64,000 bases of DNA, taken from NCBI GenBank assembly GCA_963691705.1, contig OY829544.1:34927917-34991916 (forward strand), given 5' to 3'. The position numbers and the translations under genes are program-made. Shown piece after piece: positions 55,486 through 64,000 of this stretch. The DNA is from Viola odorata (Eukaryota > Streptophyta > Magnoliopsida > Malpighiales > Violaceae). How positions within the stretch are numbered: position 1 is the first letter of the stretch; every line of letters begins with the position of its first letter. The notes beneath the pieces were generated by a model that saw nothing but the letters and a program-made list of their open reading frames with translations, searched no databases and was not told the DNA's origin.

Positions 55486-56596
55486 TTTGGTCTATTAATT
55501 TTTTTTTTTGGAGTGCGTTTTCAATTCAAGGGTTAGCCTTTTGTTTTTTTTTTTGTTTTTTTTTGTAGGCTCTATATGTGGTTTATTTTGGGGAAGGTTA
55601 TATCTTTGTAAGTGATGGCCATTTGACGTTTTCTTTTTGGACGTGTAAAGTGAAGGGAGAAAAAGCTCATTCCATAATTTATCCGAATAATTATGAATTT
55701 TGCCGTTGATTTTTCGTCAAAAAGAGTTACAAATATTTGTAAGTTGGGTCGACTATCTAGATCTACAAAAGATTGTAGACAAAGTCTAGGAACATCATTA
55801 CATAGGGTGAAAAGAAAAATCTAAGCGACTGATGCACGATTTTCTTTGAAGGTGTCAACCTTGGAAGTCGGGATCCGTTTGCTCATCCTGAAAATATCAC
55901 AACAACGCAATCTCCCCTTTCTGCGCCTCCACTTCTTTCATCCCAATCTTGGTCGAAATATCGGGAATAAAATTCGGTTTCAACATATCACCTCGTGCAT
56001 CTTGGTTCTCAAAACTTCTTCCCCCAAAAGTATCAAGTGAAAGTAACGTAGGCACTGTCATTTGAATAAGTAGGATGGGTCCTGGGGAAAATAAAATAGA
56101 GTTCCAGTATTAGTAAATTGAAGGAAATGTGTTACTAGGCTCTTTACATGCATTACTAAAAAATGGTGCGGAAGAGAAAAAAAACGTAGAAAACATGATA
56201 AACAAAGCTACAATAAAAACAAGTATGATGCACATGATGAGGGCTTTTGACGTTGACTAATTTCTAACGGCTTGAAGGTTCCTGACGATACCATAGAATG
56301 GTCCCTAAAGTGTCGTCCAGTGTCAACCGATTCCTTGCGGAACCAGGCAACCTTTCGCACTAGCTTTAGGGGTTCGAGTGGGTTGGGTTTGATGAACATT
56401 ACCCAGGACTTGAGTCCCAGGGTGTCACTAATCCCTTTCCTAAACCTATTTTGTAAGCGGCCCCTGGGTGTAGGGCCTATGCATGAGATGCGTATGACAG
56501 TTCATAAAAGCGTATAACAAATAGTCACGAAAATAGTTTATTAAAGCAAGTAAATAAAAAAAAACAAACACCTTTTAAAAAAAATTGGCTTCTACC
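55486..56596. other. Leader of the outer element between repeats and primer site
   Basis: Non-coding. Contains T-runs near 55,500-55,565. No conserved domain on either strand. On the minus strand this is the first about 1.1 kb after the primer site. Confidence 0.5.
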
Positions 56597-56614
56597 CCCC
56601 TAGTGAAGTCGCCA
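56597..56614 (-). other. Primer-binding site of the outer element
   Basis: Minus strand TGGCGACTTCACTAGGGG, three bases after the LTR end GGGTGCGACA. It resembles TGGCGACTCCACTGGGGA, the tRNA-Arg-type site found in Ogre and other Tat-lineage elements. It shows that the outer element runs leftwards from here. Confidence 0.75.
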
Positions 56615-56617
56615 AAC

Positions 56618-57855
56618 TGTCGCACCCCCTATTTCGTTGAAAATGAGTTTAGGTTCGGGACGGATGCTAAGCATAAATGGATGCCTTGCATAATGCAAAT
56701 GAAGTCGCCACTCTATTTTCTAAGGTTTAGGGAACCTAATCGTCATGGCATAAAAAATAAAAAACTAAGGCTTGTGTCTAAACCAAAGAACGAAGGTTCG
56801 AGGTCGTATTATGGACTTGGGAAGGTGTTAGGCACCCAAGTGACATCCTTAAAAAAAGGTTACCGGTAAAAAGGTGTTTGGAAAACATTTTTAACATAAA
56901 AATGAATAAATAATCGAAGCATGTCAACCAATCCCGCGCACGAAAACGGGCCACTTTCCAACCATTTACAAGGTAAACGATCGTAAAGTGTCAACCGAAA
57001 TTTTGTTACGAAAATTGGGCCACTTTCCGATCACTTAAGCATTTTTTTCATACGAAAATGAATGAATAATCGCAGCATGTCAACCAATCCCGCGCACGGA
57101 AACGGGCCACTTTCCAACCATTTACAAGGTAAACGATCGTAAAGTATCTACCGAAATCCTGTTACAAAAATTGGGCCACTTTCCGATTACTTAAACATTT
57201 TTGACACACGATTTGGGCCCTCAAAGGTGACGTTACATCTTAGCATTTTTCGTAGGGACATTGTTATTTCCGATTGGGACCGAAGGACAGGGTTACCGTT
57301 TGTTCGTATGCTAGAACGGATGTTCCCGTCTTTTTATCATCGGGCCATGCATGATTACTTAATTACTACATGGTTCTATCATGGATAAAACTAACATAAT
57401 ACCGATTTTATGAATGCATATAACCGTGTGGGATCGAAGCCACCATGCTCATGTATCAATGTATAACAATTAATTTCATGGCATAAACCAAACAAGTGAT
57501 TTAAACAAGTAAGCATGTGCATTGATTTTATCATGCATATGAATACGATATGGGTTCTTTAACATTTCTAAATAACATGCGTATAAGTAATATTTGCGGA
57601 AAATATTGAATAAATAAAAGAGACTAGAAAGCGTACTTGCATTGCGTGATCTTGATCTACCTTGCAAATTGAAAGTGTTAGCGATGTTTCGAAAATAATA
57701 AATAAGAAAAGCGCATGCAAACATTTATTTAATTTGACGAGCAAACAATTAATCAAATAAAACATGGCATAGCAAATAAACAAATCATTTAAAACATGCA
57801 AGTATTTAATTAAATCAAACATGACAAACACGAAACAAATTATTCATAACATGCC
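56618..57855 (-). repeat. 5' LTR of the outer element, 3' part
   Basis: Starts TGTCGCACCCCC on the plus strand and runs parallel to 20,381-21,640 with about 4% difference over the first 450 bases. It includes a pair of sub-repeats built on CGGGCCACTTTCCAACC (near 56,946 and 57,101). It is cut at 57,855 by Tat-2; the remainder lies beyond the window. Confidence 0.88.
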
Positions 57856-58427
57856 TGATAACAATCCACCTAAAAGAAAGGGTATTTTCGTCTATCACCC
57901 GGTGGGAAGAGGCATAGCTACTGTTTCGCACCACCACGGTAGGGACAAGATTGCTACCTTCCCCAAAGGCTAACGCTACAAAGGCTAACGGGGCCCTACC
58001 GGCTCCTCTCACGGACCTCCTGCTTGGCTCAAGGAGTAATCTCACCCCCAGAGGAAACCACGCGTCAGGATTAACGCTCCGGCCATTATCCTACCGGGCG
58101 AATATCTACCTACGAACCTACCGCCAAGGTAGCGTATCATGATAAGGGCGAACCACAGACCCTAACGCGAGCGATAGCTCCGTACCCGTTTACTCGGGCG
58201 GGAACGCCTCCTTTCTTCTATAAATACCTCCCCCACAAAGGAGGCAGGTAAGCGGACTTGACTAGCCAAAACTCTGCCAATTTCAGTACACCTACTGACT
58301 TAAGCATCGGAGTGTTTCCGCCGGAGACCCCCTCCGGCGCATTGCAGGTACTGTGGACCGTCGCGCACACTGATCTGAGAAGAGCTGCTCCGCCATACAT
58401 CCTTCGACAGAAGACAAATTATTATCA
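57856..58427 (+). repeat. 5' LTR of Tat-2
   Basis: 572 bp, with TATAAATA at 58,219-58,226. The region after the TATA box (ACTTAAGCATCGGAGTGT, GCCGGAGACCCCCTCCGGCG) is shared with the Tat-1 LTRs, while U3 differs and lacks TGACGTCA. The GCCGGAGACCCCCTCCGGC stretch can form a hairpin in R/U5. Confidence 0.85.
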
Positions 58428-58430
58428 AAT

Positions 58431-58448
58431 TGGTGCTTTCGTTAAGAG
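58431..58448 (+). other. Primer-binding site of Tat-2
   Basis: TGGTGCTTTCGTTAAGAG, matching the Tat-1 site TGGTGCTTTCATTGAGAG at 16 of 18 positions, at the same distance from the LTR end. Confidence 0.75.
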
Positions 58449-58512
58449 CTTTGGTTCTATTAAGTGAGCATCCTTAATAACCAAGCTCCTCCTCCCCGAA
58501 GCTAGAAGGATT

Positions 58513-60483
58513 ATGGCCTCAGAGTCAGATCCGGCACTGTCCCGAACTTCCAACATCCCATACAACACCCGCAGACGCTTGTTTCCCTTCGCTACCTCTG
58601 ATGTCCCCACCCCAGGGCAGGACGTCACTGCAGGAGAGTTAGATCTTCCTCGCGGGTCAAGTTCAGAAGAAGTTACATTCCAGATTTGCTCTCCCTTCTC
58701 CCATATAGCAGGAACCAGCCACCCTACCCCCAGGCGGGAAGATCTATGATAGGAGAAGCGGACAACCCTTTCGTGAATTCAATAGCAGCTCTCCAAGCTC
58801 AACTGGATCAGCTGACAGAGATGGCTGCTGGATTTACTCCTCATGCCTCAAGACCTGGTGTGTCCTCCCAAGTAATTTTCACCCCGTTCATTGTCACCGA
58901 ACGACCCTTATCGCCCCAACAGTCTAGGGCACTCTCGTCCTCCTTACCTTTCCCCTTGGCCCCCATAAACGTCCCACCATTCACGCGCGGACCTGCCGAC
59001 CATTCTGGACAATACAGGGGAGGAATCTCTATCCCCGAAGCAGTCCGCCAACGTGACGAGTATAGAGAGCCCTGGGATGATCGACGGGGGGATATAGTGA
59101 GAGATCCATCTCCTAGATACAGCGAGAGATCTAGCAGCAGAAGTCGACGAGCTCGAACTCCAAGGAGCCGTAGTCGTTCTCCTAGGAGACATCAGGAATA
59201 TGACCCTCAAAATCCCAGATACGACGCTGAAATTCCACATCAGCGTCAGCCTCGTAGGATCCCCGATGCTAACGTGGGTCATCCGTTCAGCTACCGTGTC
59301 AGGCACCACAGAGTCCATCGACATGTGAAACTCCCAGAAGAATCATATGATGGCACAAAAGATCCCATTTCTCACCTCAATAAGGTGAAGGATTTCGTGC
59401 AATTCCAAACGCGCAGTGACGTAGCATTGTGTCAAATTTTCGTAATGACGCTGTCAGGAGTGGAACGTCTATGGTTCGAGGGGCTCCCCGCCGGGTCTAT
59501 CGATAATTTTTCTCAGTTGGAAGAAAAATTCAAAAGTCGATTTAGCACGGCTATTCCTATCAGAAAGTCAGCAGCTGCGCTGTTCGATATCCATCGAAAA
59601 CCACAGGAATCGTTGAACGACTTTTTAGGTCGATTTGATCTTGAAATGTCCCTAACGCCAGGGGTCACTATCGATTTTGCGATTGAGGCCCTGAAACGCA
59701 ATTGTCGATACAGTAAACTGAAAGATACGCTAACAGTGGACCCCCCAACGACCCTGGATGCATTGAGGCTGAAAGCACATAACTATGCGAGAATGGAAGA
59801 GGAAGAAAATAGAGAATGGATCCGAGGCATGCCGGCGGACCCATATGTGGCCCCTAACGTCCTGAACAGCAGCGCCCTAGACGCTAAACCCACCGAGGAT
59901 CCCGGGTAGCGGAAAGAACATAATACTAAGACCTCTAACCGGCAGAGAGGCAATTTCTCAAAAGGAAGACCTGGAGGGTCCCCCACTCGGAAGCAAACGG
60001 ACCCGCCAAAGGGCCGGATATACGATCCTGACCTCCCATCTCTCATACTCCCAACAGAGAAATTTGCCTATCCGTTACCCATCTCCCGTGAAACCAGGAG
60101 TAATCATGGGAGGAAGAGAAAATGCATACTGCAAATTCCATAAGGTCAAGGGACACTCAACAGATGTATGCAGAGAGTTAAAATCGGCTATAGAGCGATT
60201 GGTCGAAGAGGGCTACCTTGGGGAATTTGCCACAAAGGCAAGGGAGGAAGCCAGAAATAACCCAACTGGAAATATAACTGAGCAGAGGCAAGCGCCCTCG
60301 CACGCTACAGGGGCTAACGCAGTTCCCCTCGGGCCAAATAGAGAAGCGCTCGCTATCGATAGCGACCAAATGCCCATGATAAATATCATTGCAGGGGGAG
60401 CACCCTATTGCGAGGAAATTATGCCGCAAACGCCCAACCCTGGAGAAAAGCGCAAACGGGAGAGCGCGCAAACGAAAATCTAG
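58513..60483 (+). pseudogene. Tat-2 gag
   Basis: ATG at 58,513 (MASESDPALSRTSN). The first frame ends at 58,749; a frameshift near 58,735 leads into the main frame to 59,909. It has DNPFVNSIAALQAQLD, an Arg/Ser-rich segment (SSSRSRRARTPRSRSRSPRR near 59,140), and the gag core (LSGVERLWFEGLPAGS, SAAALFDIHRKPQESL). TAG at 59,907, a shift near 60,055, then the knuckle-like CKFHKVKGHSTDVC near 60,127 and a TAG at 60,481. Compared with Tat-1 it is less damaged and gives the better reference for the family. Confidence 0.87.
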
Positions 60484-62610
60484 GCGATAAGTGCCTTAGA
60501 CAGAATGATATTGTCTTTCTCAGAGGAGGATGAAAAAGGCATCGTCTTCCCGCATAATGACGCGATGGTTGTAACGCCCGTCATTGGAAGTCATGGGGTA
60601 AGAAGGACCCTTGTCGATAACGGGAGTGCAGTGAATCTATTTTCATTGGAAGCGTACAACTTGATGAAATGACCTGACGGTGAGCTATCGTCTTGCACGA
60701 GGCCAATTATTGGGATTGATGGAGTACCGATTCCGGTAGCCGGAATAACATCCCTGCCGGTGTACTTCCGAGAAGACACATCCAAACGCTCCGAAGAGCT
60801 ACTATTTCTGGTCGTAGACCTAACGTTACCGTATAATGCCATTTTGGGGCGACCATTCCTTAATTGTTTTGGAGTGGCCATATCTCAAAAACACCTGCGG
60901 ATGAAATATCCCTCATGGGATGGCGTGGTCTCAATCAAAGGGGACCAAAAGCTGGCAGCCGAATGCTACTTAGTTATGACTCAAAGGAGTTGTGACCGCT
61001 ACGTTTGCGTGGCAGACGACCCTTTCGATGATAAAGAAGAAAAGCGCACTCAGCCGCTAGATCAGATGGTATCAATCCCTATCGGTAAGGATAGTGAAAC
61101 GAATCTCTTAGCCAGTGAGAAATTAAGCCTTGAAGAGAACGCGCAATTAATCCGGTTGTTGAGGAAATGCAAGGGAGAGTTTGCGTGGAAACCAGCAGAC
61201 ATGCCCGGAATCTCTCGGAAGGTCGCAGAACACCGGCTGAACGTTAGTCCTGACGCCAAGCCTGTTCAACAAAGGCGACGTGCTTTTTCATCGGAAAAGA
61301 TAGCAGCCATCGAAAAGGAGTTGCTAAAGCTCACAGAGGCGGGGTTCATTCGAGAAGTCCAGTACCCGACCTGGCTAGCTAATCCTGTGTTAGTCCCAAA
61401 GCCTAACGGGGACTGACGCATGTGCATCGACTTTACTGACCTAAATAATGCCTGTCCCAAGGACTGCTATCCCCTTCCGCGAATAGATCAGTTAGTCGAT
61501 CAAACCGCTGGGTATGCTTATCTAAGCTCCCTAGATGCGAATTCCGGATATCACCAAATCCCTATGGCCGTAGAGGACGAAGAAAAAACTGCCTTCATCA
61601 CTCCTAGGGCTACACACTGCTATACTGCCATGCCGTTTGGGCTAAAGAATGCTGGTGCAACATTTCAGCGTATGGCAAACAAAGTTTTTGAAAATCAAAT
61701 CAGGAGAAATGTAGAGGCCTATGTAGACGACATCTTGATCAAAAGTCGGAGTTTCAGAGAACACCTCGCTGACTTGGAAGAAGTTTTCAATGTGATGAGA
61801 AAGCACAAGATGAAGTCAAACCCGCGGAAGTGCATGTTCGCATTCCAAACGGGAAAATTCTTGGGCTATGTGGTCAGCCAGAAGGGCATCCAACCCAACC
61901 CGTCAAAGATAAAAGCCATCCAGGATATGATATCCCCATGAACTGTCAAAGAGATACAGAAGTTAATCGGGCGCATCATTGCGTTGGGGCGATTCATATC
62001 TAAGCAAGGCGAGAGATGTTTGCCTTTCTTCAAAGTCATCCGCAACAAGGCTCCTTTCGGATGGACAGAGGAATGTGAGAAAGCGTTTGCAGGACTAAAA
62101 GCTTACCTATCATCAGATTTAGTGTTGACAAGGCCCGAGCCCGGCGACGAACTATATCTATATTTGGGAATAGCTGACGAGGTAGTCAGCGTCGTCCTTG
62201 TGCGAAGTGAAGGGCACGTGCATCGTCCTGTATTCTTCGTAAGTCATATATTGAAAGATGCCGAACTGCGATACGCTCCTATCGAGAAGATAGCACTCGC
62301 TCTAGTACAGGCCACGCGAAAGATGGATCGATACTTCCAAGCCCACCCCGTCATTGTACTCACGGATCAGCCGTTGAGAAGAATCTTCAGAAAACCTGAA
62401 TCTTCAGGAAGAATGCTAATTTGGGCTATCGAGCTCGAACAATACGGGCTGCAATACAAAGCTAGACCGGCCGTTAAAGCCCAAGCGTTAGCTGACTTCA
62501 TAGCTGAGTGCACATTCACAAAGGACACAAAGATAGACCTGTTGGAGGAAGAAGCAGAAAGTACATGCCTACCGTCTCCGGAGACATACAGATACGTGGG
62601 TCATCCACGT
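60484..62610 (+). pseudogene. Tat-2 protease, RT and RNase H
   Basis: Protease: TLVDNGSAVNLFS near 60,608, TGA at 60,670, then YNAILGRPFLN near 60,835. RT: KPNGD at 61,415 followed by a TGA in place of the usual Trp, then RMCIDFTDLN, SSLDANSGYHQI, MPFGLKNAGATFQRM and catalytic YVDD near 61,720. A TGA at 61,939 follows MISP. RNase H region from about 61,980 to 62,510 (FISKQGERCLPFFK, LYLYLGIADEVVS, KPESSGRMLIWAIELEQYGL), the decayed-catalysis type of the Tat lineage. A frameshift near 62,595 separates the next domain. Several of the stops are single-base changes of the C-to-T type. Confidence 0.88.
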
Positions 62611-63384
62611 AGATGGAGCAAAAAATCAAGAATTAGCTGGCGCAGGAGTTTTCTTAGTTGGACCAAACGGCCTGGAGATGCGATACGCCATCAGAATCCT
62701 GCAGCCATTGTCCAACAATGCAGCTGAATACGAAGCGCTGCTGGCAGGACTCAGAATTGGAAACAGTTTCTCTATCGGAGCCACTCCCGGTGTGGAGAAG
62801 GAAGACAGAACACGTTTAAAGATCAGAGGAGATTCCAAACTAATAATGGATCAGGTTCTAGGAACTCCCAAGCCAGAGAACCCATCATGGCCCAATACTT
62901 AGCCAAAGTGAAGCATGAGCTGTCAAAGATACAGGAAAAAGGCACCCTGGTCACCTTTGAGCACATTCCTAGAGAAAACAATGAAGAGGCCGATAGCCTC
63001 GCCAAGATGGCAGCCAATCCGGAAGCCTCAATACCCAGTGAGGTGCGCTATGGAGAACTGCCTACACCTTCTTTCATGGAAGAGCAGGCATCGCTCTGTG
63101 TGGAAGAAATGGAAAATGATTGGAGGATCCCAGTGATAGAATATCTGAAACATGATAAACTACCGGGAGACCAGACAGAGAAAAAGAAAGTCCTAAAACG
63201 GGCAGCACGATGCACATATTATAACGGAGAGTTAATACGAAGATGTTTCTCCCATCCGGCCGCTAAATGCATAACGGAGCAAGAAGGCTTACATGTGTTA
63301 CGTGAAATTCACGAAGGGATATGTGACATGCACATTGCTAGCGGCACTCTGGCAGCCCAAGTCTTTCGGTCGGGATTTTACTAG
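62600..63384 (+). pseudogene. Tat-2 archaeal-type RNase H and start of integrase
   Basis: WVIHVDGAKNQELAGAGVFL near 62,605 (first Asp), NNAAEYEALLAGLRIG near 62,715, RGDSKLIMDQVLG near 62,823, then a frameshift near 62,885 and RENNEEADSLAKMA near 62,970 complete the second RNase H, which plant Tat elements gained in addition to the RT-linked one. The integrase N-terminal region follows (WRIPVIEYLKHDKL, ITEQEGLHVLREIHEGICDM). The frame ends at a TAG at 63,382 in FYW context. Confidence 0.85.
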
Positions 63385-64000
63385 CCCACCATTTGACGAG
63401 ATTGTCATAACTTCGTGAGAACCTGTCAGAAATGCCAGGAATATGCTAAGATTCCTCGAAAACCTGCTGTGCCAATTTCAGAAATAGTCGCACCGTGCCC
63501 GTTTGCAAAATGGGGGATTGACATCCTGGGCCCGTTTCCAAAGGCCAGATCTCAGTTAAAATTTGTGGTCGTAGGGGTAGACTACTTCACAAAGTGGGCC
63601 GAAGCTGAGGCGTTAGCTACCATCACCACCAAAAAAATTTGGCGTTTCTTCAAACACCAAGTCATCATGCGATTTGGAGTACCACGCGTGCTAGTTAGCG
63701 ACAACGGGACACAATTTACAAGCCAGTTCTTCAGGGATCAATGTGCAGAGTTCCAGATAGAGCAAAGATTCTCCTCTGTGGCACATCCCCAAACCAACGG
63801 CCAGGCGGAAGTAACTAACCGCAGCATCCTTAGTGGCATCAAAAGAAACTTGGAAGGGTCCAAGAAGAAATGGCCAGACGAATTGCCATATGTACTATGG
63901 GCCTACCGCATGACTGTCAAGGCCAGCACGGGAGAGACCCCATTCGCGTTAGCATTCGGAACCGAAGCTGTCACACCAGTCGAGATTGGCGTGATGAGCC
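63385..64000 (+). pseudogene. Tat-2 integrase core, continues past the window
   Basis: After a further TGA near 63,396 the frame is open to the window end: TCQKCQEYAKIPRKPA (zinc cysteines), FAKWGIDILGPFP (first Asp), SDNGTQFTSQFF (second Asp), NGQAEVTNRSILSG (Glu), and TGETPFALAFGTEAVTPVEI. The sequence tracks Tat-1 39,830-40,380 closely. The C-terminal part and the 3' half of the element are outside the window. Confidence 0.88.

Larger units (their letters stand above)
20381..57855 (-). mobile_element. Outer minus-strand LTR element, non-autonomous, hosting nested insertions
   Basis: The 3' LTR (20,381-30,524) and the start of the 5' LTR (56,618-57,855) are direct repeats of one family, on the plus strand starting TGTCGCACCCCC. 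They differ by about 4% over their first 450 bases, counted by eye. On the minus strand a polypurine tract (30,525-30,538) precedes the 3' LTR, and a primer site (56,597-56,614) follows the 5' LTR, so the ends agree on orientation. After removing nested elements, the visible internal DNA is about 1.0 kb (30,525-31,551) plus about 6.2 kb (50,449-56,617). It holds tandem repeats and no gag or pol, like a large retrotransposon derivative depending on a Tat/Ogre-type helper. The 5' LTR is cut by Tat-2, so its far end and target duplication are outside the window. Confidence 0.75.
57856..64000 (+). mobile_element. Tat-2: second Tat-lineage element, truncated by window end
   Basis: LTR TGATAACAATCC...AATTATTATCA at 57,856-58,427, primer site at 58,431, then gag and pol in the same order and wording as Tat-1. 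The two elements are related but clearly different subfamilies in the LTR. ATGCC at 57,851-57,855 is the candidate left target duplication. It is inserted in the outer element's 5' LTR. Integrase reaches the window edge. Confidence 0.88.

Overview
This is plant nuclear DNA, most likely from a eudicot. Genes have GT-AG introns in A+T-rich sequence, and three of them match plant families: a SKL1-type inactive shikimate kinase-like protein, an Atos/FAM214-type protein, and a QALGGH single C2H2 zinc-finger protein with a C-terminal EAR motif. The rest is plant LTR retrotransposons (Copia, CRM-like chromovirus, Tat lineage) and MITE-like elements. I saw no tRNA, rRNA, organelle insert or CRISPR array.

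Layout. 1-3,240: two LTRs of one family in head-to-head orientation, followed by a decayed Copia pol fragment. 3,653-5,475: SKL1-like gene in ten exons. 5,689-9,090: a Stowaway-like MITE, then a 2.3-kb inverted-repeat element carrying a second MITE. 11,138-14,302: Atos-like gene in five coding exons. 16,757-17,470: intronless zinc-finger gene. All three host genes are on the + strand and look intact. 18,895-20,340: remnant of an LTR with a tRNA-Asp-type primer site.

20,381 to the right end is a nest of LTR retrotransposons. The outermost and probably oldest is a minus-strand element without recognisable gag-pol. Its 3' LTR is 20,381-30,524, its polypurine tract 30,525-30,538, its primer site 56,597-56,614, and its 5' LTR starts at 56,618. 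A 7.3-kb CRM-like element (21,684-28,988, target duplication CGTAC, LTRs about 1.7% apart by eye) sits in its 3' LTR. A Tat-lineage element, Tat-1 (31,552-49,785, duplication GGTTG), sits in its internal tandem repeats. A second one, Tat-2 (57,856 to beyond 64,000), sits in its 5' LTR. A 2.7-kb solo LTR related to the outer family (36,735-39,468, duplication TTTTG) has landed inside the pol gene of Tat-1. A third Tat-1-type LTR (49,957-50,448), again between GGTTG copies and with nearly the same left flank as Tat-1, suggests that the repeat array was duplicated together with the insertion.

All retrotransposon coding regions are broken by frameshifts or by stops, many of which look like C-to-T changes. 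Most notable: (i) Tat-1 carries two related antisense genes downstream of pol, at least one with introns and a TATA box of its own; (ii) the outer element's 5' internal region is built of several tandem-repeat families, including nine monomers of about 182 bp; (iii) the CRM-like pol frame runs into the LTR, and the two LTR copies differ at the stop codon. Assignments rest on reading the sequence by eye; no database search was run.
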